Shown here one piece after another: positions 23,761-35,684 of a DNA stretch of 64,000 bases. The DNA is taken from NCBI RefSeq assembly GCF_011397635.1, contig NC_064753.1, positions 26,064,322 to 26,128,321 of the forward strand, in the 5' to 3' direction. The first letter of the stretch is position 1. Each line of letters opens with the position of its first letter. A program made the translations under genes and the position numbers. The notes under the pieces are model-generated. The model had not been told where the DNA came from and did no database searches. It saw nothing but the letters and a program-made list of their open reading frames with translations. Source of the DNA: Epinephelus fuscoguttatus. Taxonomy: Eukaryota > Chordata > Actinopteri > Perciformes > Serranidae.

Positions 23761-26251
23761 GTTATCACTAACTCTTTGATTAGTAATTGAACCTGAACAT
23801 TCTTTCAGTATATGATATTAATATTTATCAGATATACGTGTTTATGTTCTGACCTTTTACTTTACCAACGTTGTTCAGCAATTTCCTTAAATTTAATTCC
23901 CAAATTCATTCTTAAAATACCAGACAGGTTGTCAGGTATTAAGGGGACCAGGGTGACCTGATAAGAAATGGGCTACTGGACCAAGACATAGATGGACTAA
24001 AGCAGATAAACAACTCCTGGCCCAGTGTTCCAACATCCACAAACATCAACTGCTATCACACCTAGAGACTGAGTGCCATTTTTCATGAAAACAATTAAGA
24101 ATTTATTTCTGCCAATACTTGTATTTTAAGAATTTGGCACTTTTAAAAACATCTCAGTACTTCTTCCACCATTGGCAAATAGTTAAAGAATTTTCCGTAC
24201 CCATCAGTAACATTGATACATATCATTATATTTTATTATCATTAGTTATTAGTTTGTATTCTGTTGTTCAGCCTATGAGATGATGATACAGATTGTGATG
24301 AGCAGAAAACAAAAACCTGTAAGGTAACTATATCTGTCATACAATTAAAAAGTACAAGACTTTCCTCTGAAATGTAGCGAGGTAGAAATATTAAGTAGCG
24401 CAAAATTAAAATACACATTTAAAGTACCTCAAAATTGTACTTAAATACAAGAAAATGTGTTAGTTAAATTTCACCAGTGATGCTGACTGTATCAGACTGC
24501 AGCTAAGTATAGTGTAAGAGTTGTGACATCATCTAGTTTTGAATTCAAGGATTCTTTGTATCATAAACAATACATGTCATCAAATACAATTGTGTGCTCT
24601 AAATTTGAACTAATTTTTGAGGTGAAGTTTCAGTCTGAATGTTAAACATTGCATGTGTCATATGACAACTATAGCTCAATGACAGGATTCTTGTAGGCTG
24701 ATACAAACATCAAATTTTAGGAGCTAAGTTTTTTTTTTTTTTTTTTAAAGGACTTTAAATGACATATCAAGAAGATCCAAGAAGCTACCAAATATAGATT
24801 ATACTTTCCCCTGCTTCAGTGTTTGCTTAGTGTTTGTATCACAGGTTATATTCCCTGGAAACATAGTTAACGGATACAATACAGTGACTGACTCCAAATT
24901 AATAAAATATTAAAATGCTTGTTCCTAAAAAGTTGATTCATCACTGTAACTAGATTTACTGAAGTGAAACTACAAGCATTGGTTTCCTGAAAGTTAGGAA
25001 ATCTTGGAATAAAAATGAGTCTCACTAATGGTCCCACCATGTCTGGCAAACTGCTACTGTAACTAATCATGTGCAGCCATACTTCTGGCTCAAACACAGG
25101 AGGTCTGGAGGAATATAAACAGTGGATGCTTAGAGAGAAGGCAGAGTCGCTTTGGGCTGTCATCAGTCAAACAGTCAGTTTTGCTCAGCCAGAGCAGGGC
25201 ACTGCTGTTTTGTACTGGTGCACGAACAACAAGAGAGTTTCAGTTACTGTAAGTGTCACATATAGAGGCTGGAGGTGGTTTGCAGAACAAGTTTAAATGT
25301 TGCTTTTTGATATGAACATAAATGGAGACTTCTTTGAAATAGCATGTGATCTCTAAAGATCTTACACAACCACGCAGGTGTTTTAAATTATTCCGGCTAA
25401 TTAAACTCCTGCACAGGTTGCAGTTGGGTGGAGCACTGCTGGGAATAGACCTTTTTTTTCCACAGCAGACATTTTGTCATGTCATAGCAGGAGAATCACA
25501 TGTGTAACTGATAACATTAATGATGGCTCTGTTATATCAAAGTGTTTCAGTAAGACTGTCAACAAGCACACAAAACACAAGGACGTTGTACACCTAAATG
25601 GAAAGTTACTGTTATTTATTTCTCGCTGTCTTTTCCTGCTATGACATAGGAAAACAGTTTATTACGTTCAGTCACCAGACTCCATAAACTAATGAGAGTG
25701 ACAAAGGTCATCTAGCTCTTACAGCTGCAACAAAGAGCTGCAAAAGTCAGTATAAGTCAATCACGCATGGTCTGTGAAAACACCTGTGTAGGCAGTAATA
25801 TCCATCTTAGTTTTATCTGTTTAAATGGGTATAATTAGGGGGACAGTGGCATAAGAGTTAATGAATGCTGGCACCTTTCCATGAACCAGAAGTAAGAAAA
25901 TGAACCAGGACGTGAGTAAGTCACCATTATCTGAGCACGTGCTTCTGAGGTGTCACTGAGTGAAAGAGTTCAGCATACTGATAGTAATCAGTAATAAAGT
26001 TACACGTCATTGATTGTGTAAGGAAACATTTGATATCAGACCCGTGACTACTCAAGTCATAGGCCAATTTCATAAATATAGACTTTGACTATTTTTGTCA
26101 GACACCATACAGACAAGTAATTTCAAAGCAGCCCAGGTCTTCACTGTTTAGAGCAGTTGCACTAAGATACTATGATTTCTGGATAAAGAAGACCCTCTTT
26201 TAAAACAAAAAACATTGTTGACTGACACAGGCACAGGTTTGGGGCTGGGGA

Positions 26252-26366
26252 CAGTGGTGTGGTAGAGGGTATATGCAGGTATACATAGGAGCATATATCC
26301 ACTTCCACCTGGGTAAGCTACCCATCTAGTTGTAAACCCACCTCATCAACTACCATTACACCACTG
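26252..26366. mobile_element. Short hAT-like MITE candidate
   Basis: Left end CAGTGGTGTGGTAG and right end CTACCATTACACCACTG form imperfect inverted repeats about 115 bp apart. No 8-bp target duplication is visible, so the class is uncertain. Confidence 0.45.
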
Positions 26367-27752
26367 GTTTAGATTCAATGTGACAAACAGTTAATTTTCT
26401 GCATTCTGGTGAATTTCTATGCACCACTTTGTTCCTTTTCTGCATCAATTATTGGGGGAAAAGTCTAAAAAATTTATCACAATAAAAGCCCTCTGCTACT
26501 TTAATGTTTTTTATTTTCATTTTCCTGTCTAAACTCAAGAGAGACAACAATGTCCAGCTGCGAAAAATCTCAACACAGCTAGAGCAGACATGTAGCCATC
26601 ATTGCTGAGACCCTGTGGCTCCCTAATGTGACAGGTCTCGGCACGTCTGTGAACTCGCCAGTGAAGCTCAGAAACAATTTTCTCTGAGAAACAGGAAAAA
26701 AAGTCCTCTAAAAACTCTTTCCCCTCTTTCTCTAAAAGCTATATTTCTCTCTGTCAGTTGATACCACGGGACAATGGGTGCCACTAATGGTTGCCATGGA
26801 AATGTGGCTCTCCGCCTCAGGGCAGGGTGGCTAACTTTTTAGGCTTTTAATAAGTCAGTCTGTATTTTTGTGACACTGCTACCTTACATTAGACTTACTT
26901 AAGAGCATAATTAAGATGGACCGAACACTACAGACTAGTCTAAAATATATTTGTGAGCAGAGAACAGAACACTGATGCCATGTCCAAATTGCTTGTTACT
27001 CAGTGCATTATTTTTTATTTTACACATTTTAACTTGAGTGCTGAAATTCTCAGTGGGAAAATTATGCTCAATATAATGCCATAAAAAATCCTACCATGGG
27101 AAAAGAAATGCAGCATCCACCCCATTTCTGTTACACTATTCCCTACAAACTACTACAGTAAACTTTTTATGGAGTAAATTGAGTTTACAAAGCATTAAAC
27201 TGAGATTTGAGCGGAAAGAAGCACACTATCTACATTATATTATATACTGAAATCGCAAAGAAAAAGGACAGAACAGCCCTTTCCAATCCTGACAGGAGAA
27301 TACGGTGGAGAGTGAGAGGAGATAATTAGACATGCCTGTGAGCTGGGGGAAGGGAGGAATGAACCAACAAACTGCATAATAAAGGTCAGAGAGGAGTGAA
27401 AGTGGCTCACTGAGCAGGAATTTAAAGTTTAATTCAGTTACAGACATCTTTGCTTAAAGGACAACAATATAAGTCCAGAGTAAAGGAGCGGTGGTTAAAA
27501 CAAGGACCAGCTGTACAGTGTAAACATTTCTGGATAACAGAGCTTCTTGAAGAAGTGCAGTGTGTAAGTGAATGAATGGATAGGGAAGAGGTTTTGTACA
27601 AAGTACAAGGCAAACACTCAAAAATATCAGTGCATACAAAATTAAGTGTGCTTTTCCCTTCATTAAATGTTGTAGTCTATTGCAAACAAAACTTCTACTC
27701 ACTGAGGTGACGTTTTGTGTGAAATTTCAAAGGTGAAGCATGTGCTCCCTGC

Positions 27753-28398
27753 AGAGGCGTAGGTCATGTTTCAACATTGGGGGGGCACATATGAAACAGG
27801 GTGTTTGGGGTCCTCCCTCAGGATATTTTGAGGGCCAAATACTCCTACATTTTAGGAAATTTTTATGCATCAACTTGTGCCTTTTCAGCATCAATTTGAT
27901 ATTGAAATATCTCGGTGGCACAGTGATGCAGTGGTTAGCACTGTCGCCTCACAGCAAGAGAGCCCAGGGTGGGGTGTTCTAACCCAGGGTGCGAGAGCCC
28001 TTCTGTGCAAAGTTTGCATGTTCTCCCTGTGTCTGCATAGGTTTTCTCCAGGTACTCCAGCTTCCTCCAACAATTCAAAGAAATGCAGTTTAATTGGTGA
28101 CTCTAAATTGTCCGTAGGTGTGAATGTGAGTGTGAATGGTTGTCTGTCTCTATGTGTCAGCCCTGTGACAGTCTGGTGACCTGTCCAGGGTGTACCCCGC
28201 CTCTCGGCCAGTGTCAGCTGGGATGGGCTCCAGCCCCCCGCGACACCCAACAGAATAAGCAGTTACAGAAAATAAATTAATGAATATCTCTAATTTTGTC
28301 AAAATAAAAGTCCTCCACTATTTACATATTGTTTTGGAGGGGGGCCAAATGTGCATGCTCTAAATTTTAAGGGGGACATGAAATCGACACCTATGGTT
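27753..28398. mobile_element. MITE interrupted by a SINE
   Basis: The outer parts 27753-27905 and 28291-28398 carry imperfect inverted ends (GCGTAGGTCATG and the inverse of CATGAAATCGACACCTATG). Part of the interior matches 26380-26515, which lacks the SINE. The SINE at 27914-28282 splits the element. Confidence 0.7.
27914..28282 (+). mobile_element. tRNA-headed SINE-type repeat nested in a MITE
   Basis: Starts GGTGGCACAGTGATGCAGTG, with a tRNA A-box-like GTGGTTAGCACTG and a decayed B box (GTGTTCTAACCCA). It continues through TTTGCATGTTCTCCCTGTG and GGGATGGGCTCCAGCCCC, and ends AAATAAATTAATG. It is flanked by AATATCTC on both sides. This is a repeat head and tail common in percomorph fishes (family name not asserted). 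Confidence 0.88.
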
Positions 28399-28496
28399 CC
28401 CTTTACAGGCAGCTCCACAGTCTCTTTTCCACCTCACCTTTGCAGATACTGCATCAAAGAAACACTCACTCCAGTGTACCGATGTACTTAAAAATG

Positions 28497-28502
28497 TTTA
28501 TT
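28497..28502 (-). terminator. rfx7: Candidate rfx7 polyadenylation signal
   Basis: AATAAA on the minus strand (TTTATT on plus), about 3.9 kb after the stop codon and just before the repeat-rich intergenic region begins. Confidence 0.4.
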
Positions 28503-30595
28503 AGTTTTAAAAAGTCTTTATAAACCAGTATCAACAAGCACTTCCCCTTATAAAAGCTCTTGCTAAATTGCAAAAAAAAAAAGAAAATTCCCAGTACACT
28601 GACCACAGCAACGAAACAGTAGATGGCAGTTCTACAGCTCTGAACCACTTTGAACAAGAGGAAGGGTCACGTCTTCTTAAAACACAAACATCAGTGCTAA
28701 CCAAATAAATGTTTTGTTTTCACAGACACAGTAAAGAGAAACTAAAACATAAAAAAGAAAAGTTTGTCTAACTTGCTCAAAATCAAATTAGACTTTAAAT
28801 GAGATCATATATTACAATGATGTAATCTTTAACAGAAATGAAAGGTTTGCTAACACGTATAAAACAACTGACACAGATTCAACGTGTTGCATTTGCAGTC
28901 GATCAGGATGTTAGTATTTTACCATATAATTATGGATAGCCTCATTTCCACATTTTAAAAAGTGTGCAAACATTTTACGGGATAATTTTCTGCCCAAATC
29001 CAGTTCTGACAGGTTTTGAATCTGAGAGTTTTGGTAAATTTTTTCATCATTCACCACAGCGGACTAAAAAAACAAAAACAAACAGAACACTGTATATGAT
29101 ACCTGGTGGTAATATGTTATGACACATAAAAACATATGCTACAAAACATCATAACGGTGCAAGTCATATTACTGTGAGTTCACAAGATTATATGGTTTGC
29201 AAAGTTCTGTACAAACATCACACTCTAAATAAATAGTGACAACAAAAGCACACAGATTGACGGGCACACCTCCTGTCTGTACCACAATACAGTCAGTGTG
29301 ACCAACGGTACCAACACACTCACAGATCTACTGCTAATACACAGAAACACAATAAATTACAGTGGTTTTTGCCTCCAGAAAGAGATTGACCTGTTGGGTT
29401 TACAAAAGCATCAACAACAGTAAACAAAGAAATCCCGAACATTGTACAGATTGTTTTTTATAAAGACATGTTTTCCAGTGCTGCAAATGTTTCCCATTTT
29501 ACCCTTCTCATTACAGAATATATCAGTTATGGCTGTTATCTTAGTATATCACCCATGAGCTCTGTGCATGTTATTGCAGGTTATATTTAAAAGTTACTCT
29601 TTGGTTCGGACATAAGGCTCAGAAACCAAACCCCTCAGGGAGCCCTGTGAATCTTATCTCACGTGTGGTTGCTTGACGTCTTTGCACGCAGTTCATAATC
29701 AGTGCAAAACAAAACTTCCACAGTTTGATCAGTGATTAGCGGTTAGACTTTTTGATTGAAATCCTCAGGCCATGCAGTGTTCAACCATCATCCAAACCAA
29801 ACACAGTGCATTTACGTAAAGAAGCACAAGAGATTGTCAGTGCAGTATGACGAGTGCTACATTAGGCACCGGACTCGTTCCAGTTCTTTAGAAATAAAGT
29901 GTTCATTTCTGCTCGATTTCATCCACTTAGTCCATTTTGTCATTTTCAGACGAGAACCTTCACCTTCGAAGTAATGTGCACACTATGCAGATAATGCATT
30001 TTCTGAGTGCTAAGGATAATGGCGTTATGTCCCATAATTTTTCTTTCATACAAGAATCATACTTTAAAAGTGCAAAAACCCACATTCATGAGGGTTATTT
30101 AATTCTTACATAAATGGTTACTGTTATAAATAATTTCCCTTTTTACCTACACATGGTTAGGAGTTGTAGTCTTATCTTTCACTGCTTGTTTTCTTAATAT
30201 ATCTGTGGGTTTAACAATGGACAAATAAATACTGTGCATGTAAATTAAAAGGCTTTACTGGAGCAAGAATATTAATTGTTTCAAACTTTCGCAAAATGTG
30301 GCTTGAAAAACAAATTAAGTACAAAAGAGGCCTCAATCCAGTGCTGATATCATCATCTTCAAGTTCTCAAAGCTCTACATTGAGCAGATGTTTGATTCTG
30401 GTGATGATCGAGAGATGAGAGGTTGACTTGGCTCTTTAAATCTTTAAATTGACTGGCTCATTCTGAGAGGCACAAAGTCAGTGATGATTGTCAGGAAGGC
30501 CTTTTACAAAAGCTTGAAAATGTGAATATGAAAACCAGATGATTTGACAGTGTAGACATTTATCACATTCTTTTATGGTTTTGGTAAACTTAAAG

Positions 30596-31555
30596 CAGTG
30601 GTTCTCAACTCTTTTCAGTAGAGTAGCCCCTTTAAAATATTTTTTCAGTGCCCTCTGACCAGTGCAAAACATTTTTGGTATAAGACGCGCCTAGATAAAG
30701 AGGTACATCATTGTCTGATTTACTAAACTACAACCTTGTAACTGAAGAGTACTGAAACGCTACATTTAAAATATGAAGAATCCATTACTACTAAATTCAT
30801 AGCAAATCAATTTGCGCTTTCAGTTTTGTGAGACACGGGCTTGTGCGTCAGGATCTTTGTCATTCTCAGTGGCATGGACCCAGCTCAAATTAACCCTGCG
30901 TTCATGTGATGTGGGAATTATTGGAAAGTTTTTGACTGGGAAAATTCACATGTACGCCCCTTGAAGTACAACAACTTAGAAAGTTAGTGAAGATTTTAGT
31001 GTATGAGTTGCTGAGTTGATGTCATATATCCAGAAACATGGCAGACAGATAAAATATTTGGTTGACGATTAGACTTTTTGTCAATTCACATGTTGTGTGT
31101 CAATTTTGTAACTTGTCACATGTAATTTGTAATGTGGTATTATGCTGTAACTGTTAGTAACTGTCCACATAGAGTGACCTAAATTAGTTAAAAAAGTTAC
31201 TAATAAGCATTAGTCAGGTAAAGCAATATTATAATAACTGGTTTAACTGGTGCAGCAACCAGTCAGGGACAGCATCACTTTGTAATATAAAGCTTCAAAC
31301 TGTTATCAACACGTTTTTTAAAGGCTCTGAGCAATGAAGTACAACACATCATCTTTGTAGTGTTCATGTTGTTTCCACATTACGACTTAAATCTCGTGAA
31401 CACACTAAAGTCAGAAGAACAACTTCTTTACTCTGGAAGTGGGACCATCTGAGGAGCACATGAATGCAGCATAACATTTTTTAAATATTTCATATACCCT
31501 TGCAGTTCTCCAAAGTACCCCTAGGTGTACATGTACCCCCATTTCAGAAACTCTG
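30596..31555. mobile_element. hAT-like non-autonomous element in the rfx7 3' region
   Basis: 960 bp with terminal repeats CAGTGGTTCTCAAC and the inverse of CAGAGTTTCTGAAA. It is flanked by 8-bp duplications ACTTAAAG (30588-30595) and ACTTAAAT (31556-31563), matching 7 of 8. CAGTGG-type ends and 8-bp duplications are typical of the hAT superfamily. There is no transposase ORF. A second element is nested inside. Confidence 0.87.
30894..31471. mobile_element. Harbinger-like MITE nested in the hAT-like element
   Basis: CCCTGCGTTCATGTG at the left and the inverse of TGCTGCATTCATGTG at the right form imperfect inverted ends. It is flanked on both sides by TAA, the target duplication type used by PIF/Harbinger elements. 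Class assignment is inference. Confidence 0.65.
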
Positions 31556-32423
31556 ACTTAAATATTAACAGATATTCTTTATGTATTCCATCCAAGTCAA
31601 CCATTAGTAAAGGAGTTAACACTACTGCGCTCGTGATTATATGATTAGCAAGTACATTTCTTATCTTAAATTCATACACATCCTGTTATATGCTCCATTC
31701 TAGCAGATCATAAAATATATTCGATGGATGAATTTGGTTCTGTGTTCCTGTCATTGAATTATTTTTCTATAAACAGATTGCACACTTGTTATCTTGTTAG
31801 TATCTTTTTCAGTTAAAGAAAATGCATTTAAAGCAGAATGACACCTAAAGCTCCTACAGGGATAACAGGTGTCTGGGATACTTCCATTTTTTTTTTCATT
31901 TCATCACACAAATAGGCTTCAGTTATGACACGTTATTAGTTCAGCAGTAAGTATATTCAGTCATCCTGTACCTTATGCTTTAGTTAGATAATGCCTGCAC
32001 TTCATAGATTTAGACACAATGATATATAGAAATAATTTTGGAAAAGGCTTGTTAATGCTAATCTTGTTTCATTCATTTCTACTTCCTTTACACTAAGAAA
32101 TGCATGACTCTGTTATCATTTCTTCACTGACTGTTCAGTGAAACATGACACACATCATTAAAAACATTTTTTTTGTACAGTAACTTCTGTTTACTTGTTG
32201 GAAATGCTCTTGATCAAACAACATGAGGCGATGTCCTCTGAATAAAGAGAAATGACCAGCATTTTAATCAGAGTGTTGCAGCATCGTTGCAGTTCAGCCT
32301 GGCACTTAAACTGGACAAACCTCAACATGTCCAGTGTTGCATCATAAAGTGTAAATGCCTAAAAATAAATAAAACAAACAGCAAACACAGGTTAACATGT
32401 TCAACACGTTAAAGCTCAACCCA

Positions 32424-35400
32424 TCAACCCATCAGCCCGACAGTGGGATGATCTTTGCTCTCGAGCCAGTCAAGTCCACTTGAATGCGTCGCCTCGCTGG
32501 TTATTTGCTGAAACAGCGCATCATTCACCAACTCCTCCTCCATAGCAGCATTTTGATATTGCCCTTGCTGCTGGTTGGGGTCAAACAGAAGGTCCGTGTC
32601 CAACGAGTTAAGGTCATTGATGCTGCTGGAGAGCTCCGATGTCATTCTGATTTCACAAGGGAAATCTGCCGTGCCTGTAGTTAGCTCTGACACCTGCTCC
32701 ATGAGCTGACTGCCAGCAGTAAGGCTGCTGTCTGTCAGGAGGTCTTTCACAGTGCTGCCGAAATCCAACTGCTGCTGCAGATCGTCTTGATGCCGCCGCT
32801 GCTGCTGCTGCTGCTGCTGCTGCTGTGAGCTCAAAGTTAACAACATAGACTGGGCCTGTTGTCGACGCTGCTCTCCAGAGGCTGATTGTCCTCGGCTGTC
32901 ACCTGCTGAGAGACTCATTTGTTCATTAATAGCATTTTCGATGATGTAATTGGGCCTCTGCAACTTGCATGTGCTGGTGGAGTCAGAGGTCATCAGGCTG
33001 AGGTGGTTGTCACTGCCAGTGAGGTTGGGGTCGGACTCGAGGAGCTGAGTGAGGTTCATGCGTGCAGTGTAGCTGGAGGGTAAATTATTGATGCCCAGAC
33101 CCCGGACTGTATCGTCATGGTCCCCATCCAGCTTGTTTAGAAGGACATTGGTGATGTTTTTGCTGTTGCATTGTTGGCCCGGCGTGGGCAGGACCTCGGT
33201 TTGCATCATGATGTTAAGCGGCACAGAATGGCTCCTCTGAGCCATGCTGCTCACCCCAAGATTTGTCTGGCTGTTTGCAAAGATGTTCAACATCTCAGGC
33301 ATCACAGGAGAGTTATAAGGGGATACTACTGAACGAGGGACATGTGGAAGGTTTCCTGTGTTTCCACTCATGTTCCTCTGATGCACAGCTGGGCTCACAC
33401 TGCGACATCGAAAAGTTGTAGCAGGTGAGTTGGTGGTTTTGTTGTCCAGAGGGGCAGGCACAGCAAAGCCCTCCTGCTTGGCCATGTTGGCTACCTGCTG
33501 CTGCACTGGCGAGATGGGAGTCAGGCGGCCAAAATGGCTGTCATGGTGCCGTGCATGAGGGACGGCGAAGGCATGAGGTTTTTGAAACTGGTCACCTATC
33601 AGGCCTTGGTAGCTGGGGAGGATTCCCATTCCACTGTTTGACTTGTTTAAGCTCCCGCTGCTGCTGTTGTAACTGTTATTCATCCACTCCAGTCTGGTCT
33701 TGTCTGGGTGGGTGGCCATCGGTCTCTGCATAGGCTTAACAGGGCTGCTGGAGACTGTGCTGCCTTCATGGAAACCAGTGATGCTGGAGTTGATGGGTGT
33801 GAATGCAAACGGGTTCCTGCACTCCACTGGGCTGGGAGGCACAGTGCTGCTGCAGTTGGAGTGTGGAGTACCAACTGGGGTGTGACGGCTGCTTCCCAGT
33901 GCGCTGTCCACTGGGGTTGTAGAGGCGATGCGGGAGAAGGGGCTCTCTCCGGTGAGGCCTTGGGCTCCTCCCATCATTTCTGACGTGGGTGTGGGTGTGG
34001 GTGTGGGTGTTGGAGTTTGGATGGGGTTACTGCGACTGTTAGCAGAATGATAGAAAGCAGTCATGGTTTGATTGGTAGACATTGTGTTGTCCTGCATCAC
34101 AGCCTGTTGGCCCTGCAGCGTGACACAGTCTCTAAACTCCTGCAGGTTGTTAAGTTTCATCTGCTCCTCCATCTGCACCAGCTCCTCCACAATGCTGTCC
34201 TGAGTCACATCATCATCAAAGGGAAAGTAGTCCATATCTGTCTGCATAGGAAGCTGGCTCGATGATGAACCTTGATGCAAACAGTCAGCAGGGTTGGCCT
34301 GAGCGTAAGTGTGTTGTTGAGCTCCTTCCATGCTCCCTGTGGCTGAACTGTTAACATCACTCACACCTGACTGTGTTTGGAGACCAGGGTTATTAGGTAT
34401 GGCATGCACGTTGGCCACTGTGTGCCCCGACTGTTGCTGTATTAATGCGTGACTGACTGAGGTGCTAGTTTCCATAACAGTGGGAGTGTTTTTCCTCTGC
34501 ATTGAGCTCTGTGTTTTGGCAACAGAGTAAAAGCCACTGGCTCTGAAAGAGGAAGTGCAGAGTGCGTGTACTTGACTGGATGGGACAGAGTTCATTTTCG
34601 TCTCTACCTCTCTGGTAGCAGGTGCGCTCTCAGGTCTAGTTGGAGGTCCTGGCCTGAGGATGTTACCGGTCACATTTCTAATCCCATATCCAAGACAAGC
34701 AGCGCCCTCTAGCTCCGGCTGCTGGGGCATAAAAACCCTTTTGACTGGAGAAAGGTCAGGGCTGAGGCCTGAACGTTTCCTGAGGCCCTTAGTGGATAAG
34801 AAACCTTCTTTTGCTGATGTTGCATTGCTGCTTTCCCCAAACGAAGGTGGTCTGCTGGTGTTCAGTAAAGACGCAGCACTGGTATTCTGAGTTGAGAGAG
34901 TTAAGTGCAAAGTGCTGGTGTTATTAACGCCATTATTGCTGCCGTCGACTGCTGCCACAGTGTTAGTGCTTAAGGAGGACTTCTCGTTACAGTCAGCGCT
35001 GGATGTGTCCTCCAGACCCAGGAAGCCTTTAGACTGGGGTATGGGCACACTGGCAGCCCTCTGTGAAGCCCCTCCAGCCCTATTTGCCGTTGCTTCTTGA
35101 GTCAATACTTGACCACCAGGATTTTGCATTTGGCTGTTTTTATGTATAGCTTCAACTTCCATTTCAACATCGATGGTATGAGTGTTAGTAGTGTCGCTGG
35201 GTCTGACCACCGGGGCCAGAATGGGGACTGCAGAGGTACTCCTCGTGCTTTGACAAGAGCTGATGTCTTCTGCACCTGCAGAGCTACTAATGCCTGCAGA
35301 TGCCGGCCGCAGAGTGGCGTTTGAGAGAGAAGTGGTGGTATTGCTGCTGTTGGGTGCAAGCGATATGGCTGTCATCTTGACCAAACTGACCGGGCTGACG

Positions 35401-35684
35401 TGACATGTAGTCATCATGGTCTTAACAGGGCTGTTGCCGATGATCATGGTGGATGGTGAGCGCAAAGTGATAGAAGTGGTGGCCACAGGCTTGGGCAGGA
35501 TTTGCGCATAACGCTGCCGAGCAGTGCGTTCCCCCAGAGGGCTGGCTAGGATATTTTGCGGGGTCTTCTGGCTCTGTTTCACTGCTTGAACTGGCTGGGT
35601 CAACATTTGGAAGTTGATGGGCAGCATTTTGCTCTCTACTGTTCCCATTGGACTTGGGGACATCAGCTGCCGGCTTCTCTGAAC
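32424..35684 (-). CDS. rfx7: rfx7 terminal coding exon
   Basis: 3261 nt including the stop, starting [13 protein letters not shown] after acceptor CTGCAG. It contains a near-invariant block around residues [16 protein letters not shown] and [11 protein letters not shown], a (TP) repeat, a Q9 run and the C-terminal [14 protein letters not shown]. The open frame continues upstream of 35684 to 35753 only as intron read-through. Confidence 0.96.
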   Translation of the reverse strand, partial: VQRSRQLMSPSPMGTVESKMLPINFQMLTQPVQAVKQSQKTPQNILASPLGERTARQRYAQILPKPVATTSITLRSPSTMIIGNSPVKTMMTTCHVSPVSLVKMTAISLAPNSSNTTTSLSNATLRPASAGISSSAGAEDISSCQSTRSTSAVPILAPVVRPSDTTNTHTIDVEMEVEAIHKNSQMQNPGGQVLTQEATANRAGGASQRAASVPIPQSKGFLGLEDTSSADCNEKSSLSTNTVAAVDGSNNGVNNTSTLHLTLSTQNTSAASLLNTSRPPSFGESSNATSAKEGFLSTKGLRKRSGLSPDLSPVKRVFMPQQPELEGAACLGYGIRNVTGNILRPGPPTRPESAPATREVETKMNSVPSSQVHALCTSSFRASGFYSVAKTQSSMQRKNTPTVMETSTSVSHALIQQQSGHTVANVHAIPNNPGLQTQSGVSDVNSSATGSMEGAQQHTYAQANPADCLHQGSSSSQLPMQTDMDYFPFDDDVTQDSIVEELVQMEEQMKLNNLQEFRDCVTLQGQQAVMQDNTMSTNQTMTAFYHSANSRSNPIQTPTPTPTPTPTSEMMGGAQGLTGESPFSRIASTTPVDSALGSSRHTPVGTPHSNCSSTVPPSPVECRNPFAFTPINSSITGFHEGSTVSSSPVKPMQRPMATHPDKTRLEWMNNSYNSSSGSLNKSNSGMGILPSYQGLIGDQFQKPHAFAVPHARHHDSHFGRLTPISPVQQQVANMAKQEGFAVPAPLDNKTTNSPATTFRCRSVSPAVHQRNMSGNTGNLPHVPRSVVSPYNSPVMPEMLNIFANSQTNLGVSSMAQRSHSVPLNIMMQTEVLPTPGQQCNSKNITNVLLNKLDGDHDDTVRGLGINNLPSSYTARMNLTQLLESDPNLTGSDNHLSLMTSDSTSTCKLQRPNYIIENAINEQMSLSAGDSRGQSASGEQRRQQAQSMLLTLSSQQQQQQQQQRRHQDDLQQQLDFGSTVKDLLTDSSLTAGSQLMEQVSELTTGTADFPCEIRMTSELSSSINDLNSLDTDLLFDPNQQQGQYQNAAMEEELVNDALFQQITSEATHSSGLDWLESKDHPTVGLMG

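Larger units (their letters stand above)
22831..28474. other. Intergenic region between nedd4 and rfx7
   Basis: No exon could be supported. It holds a full-length SINE (23554-23760), a possible small TIR element (26252-26366), a MITE pair (near 26380-26515 and 27753-28398) and a nested SINE (27914-28282). The rest, including 24.0-26.2 and 26.6-27.7 kb, is AT-rich with nothing I recognise beyond a poly-T run near 24729. Confidence 0.6.
28475..32423 (-). other. rfx7: Probable rfx7 3' UTR
   Basis: This stretch runs from the rfx7 stop codon to a possible polyadenylation signal. It lacks exons. Apart from the hAT-like insertion at 30596-31555, it lacks the dense repeats that start just beyond 28.4 kb. 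Known vertebrate RFX7 transcripts have long 3' UTRs. The exact end is inference. No shorter canonical AATAAA on the minus strand was noticed, although the search was by eye. Confidence 0.5.
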
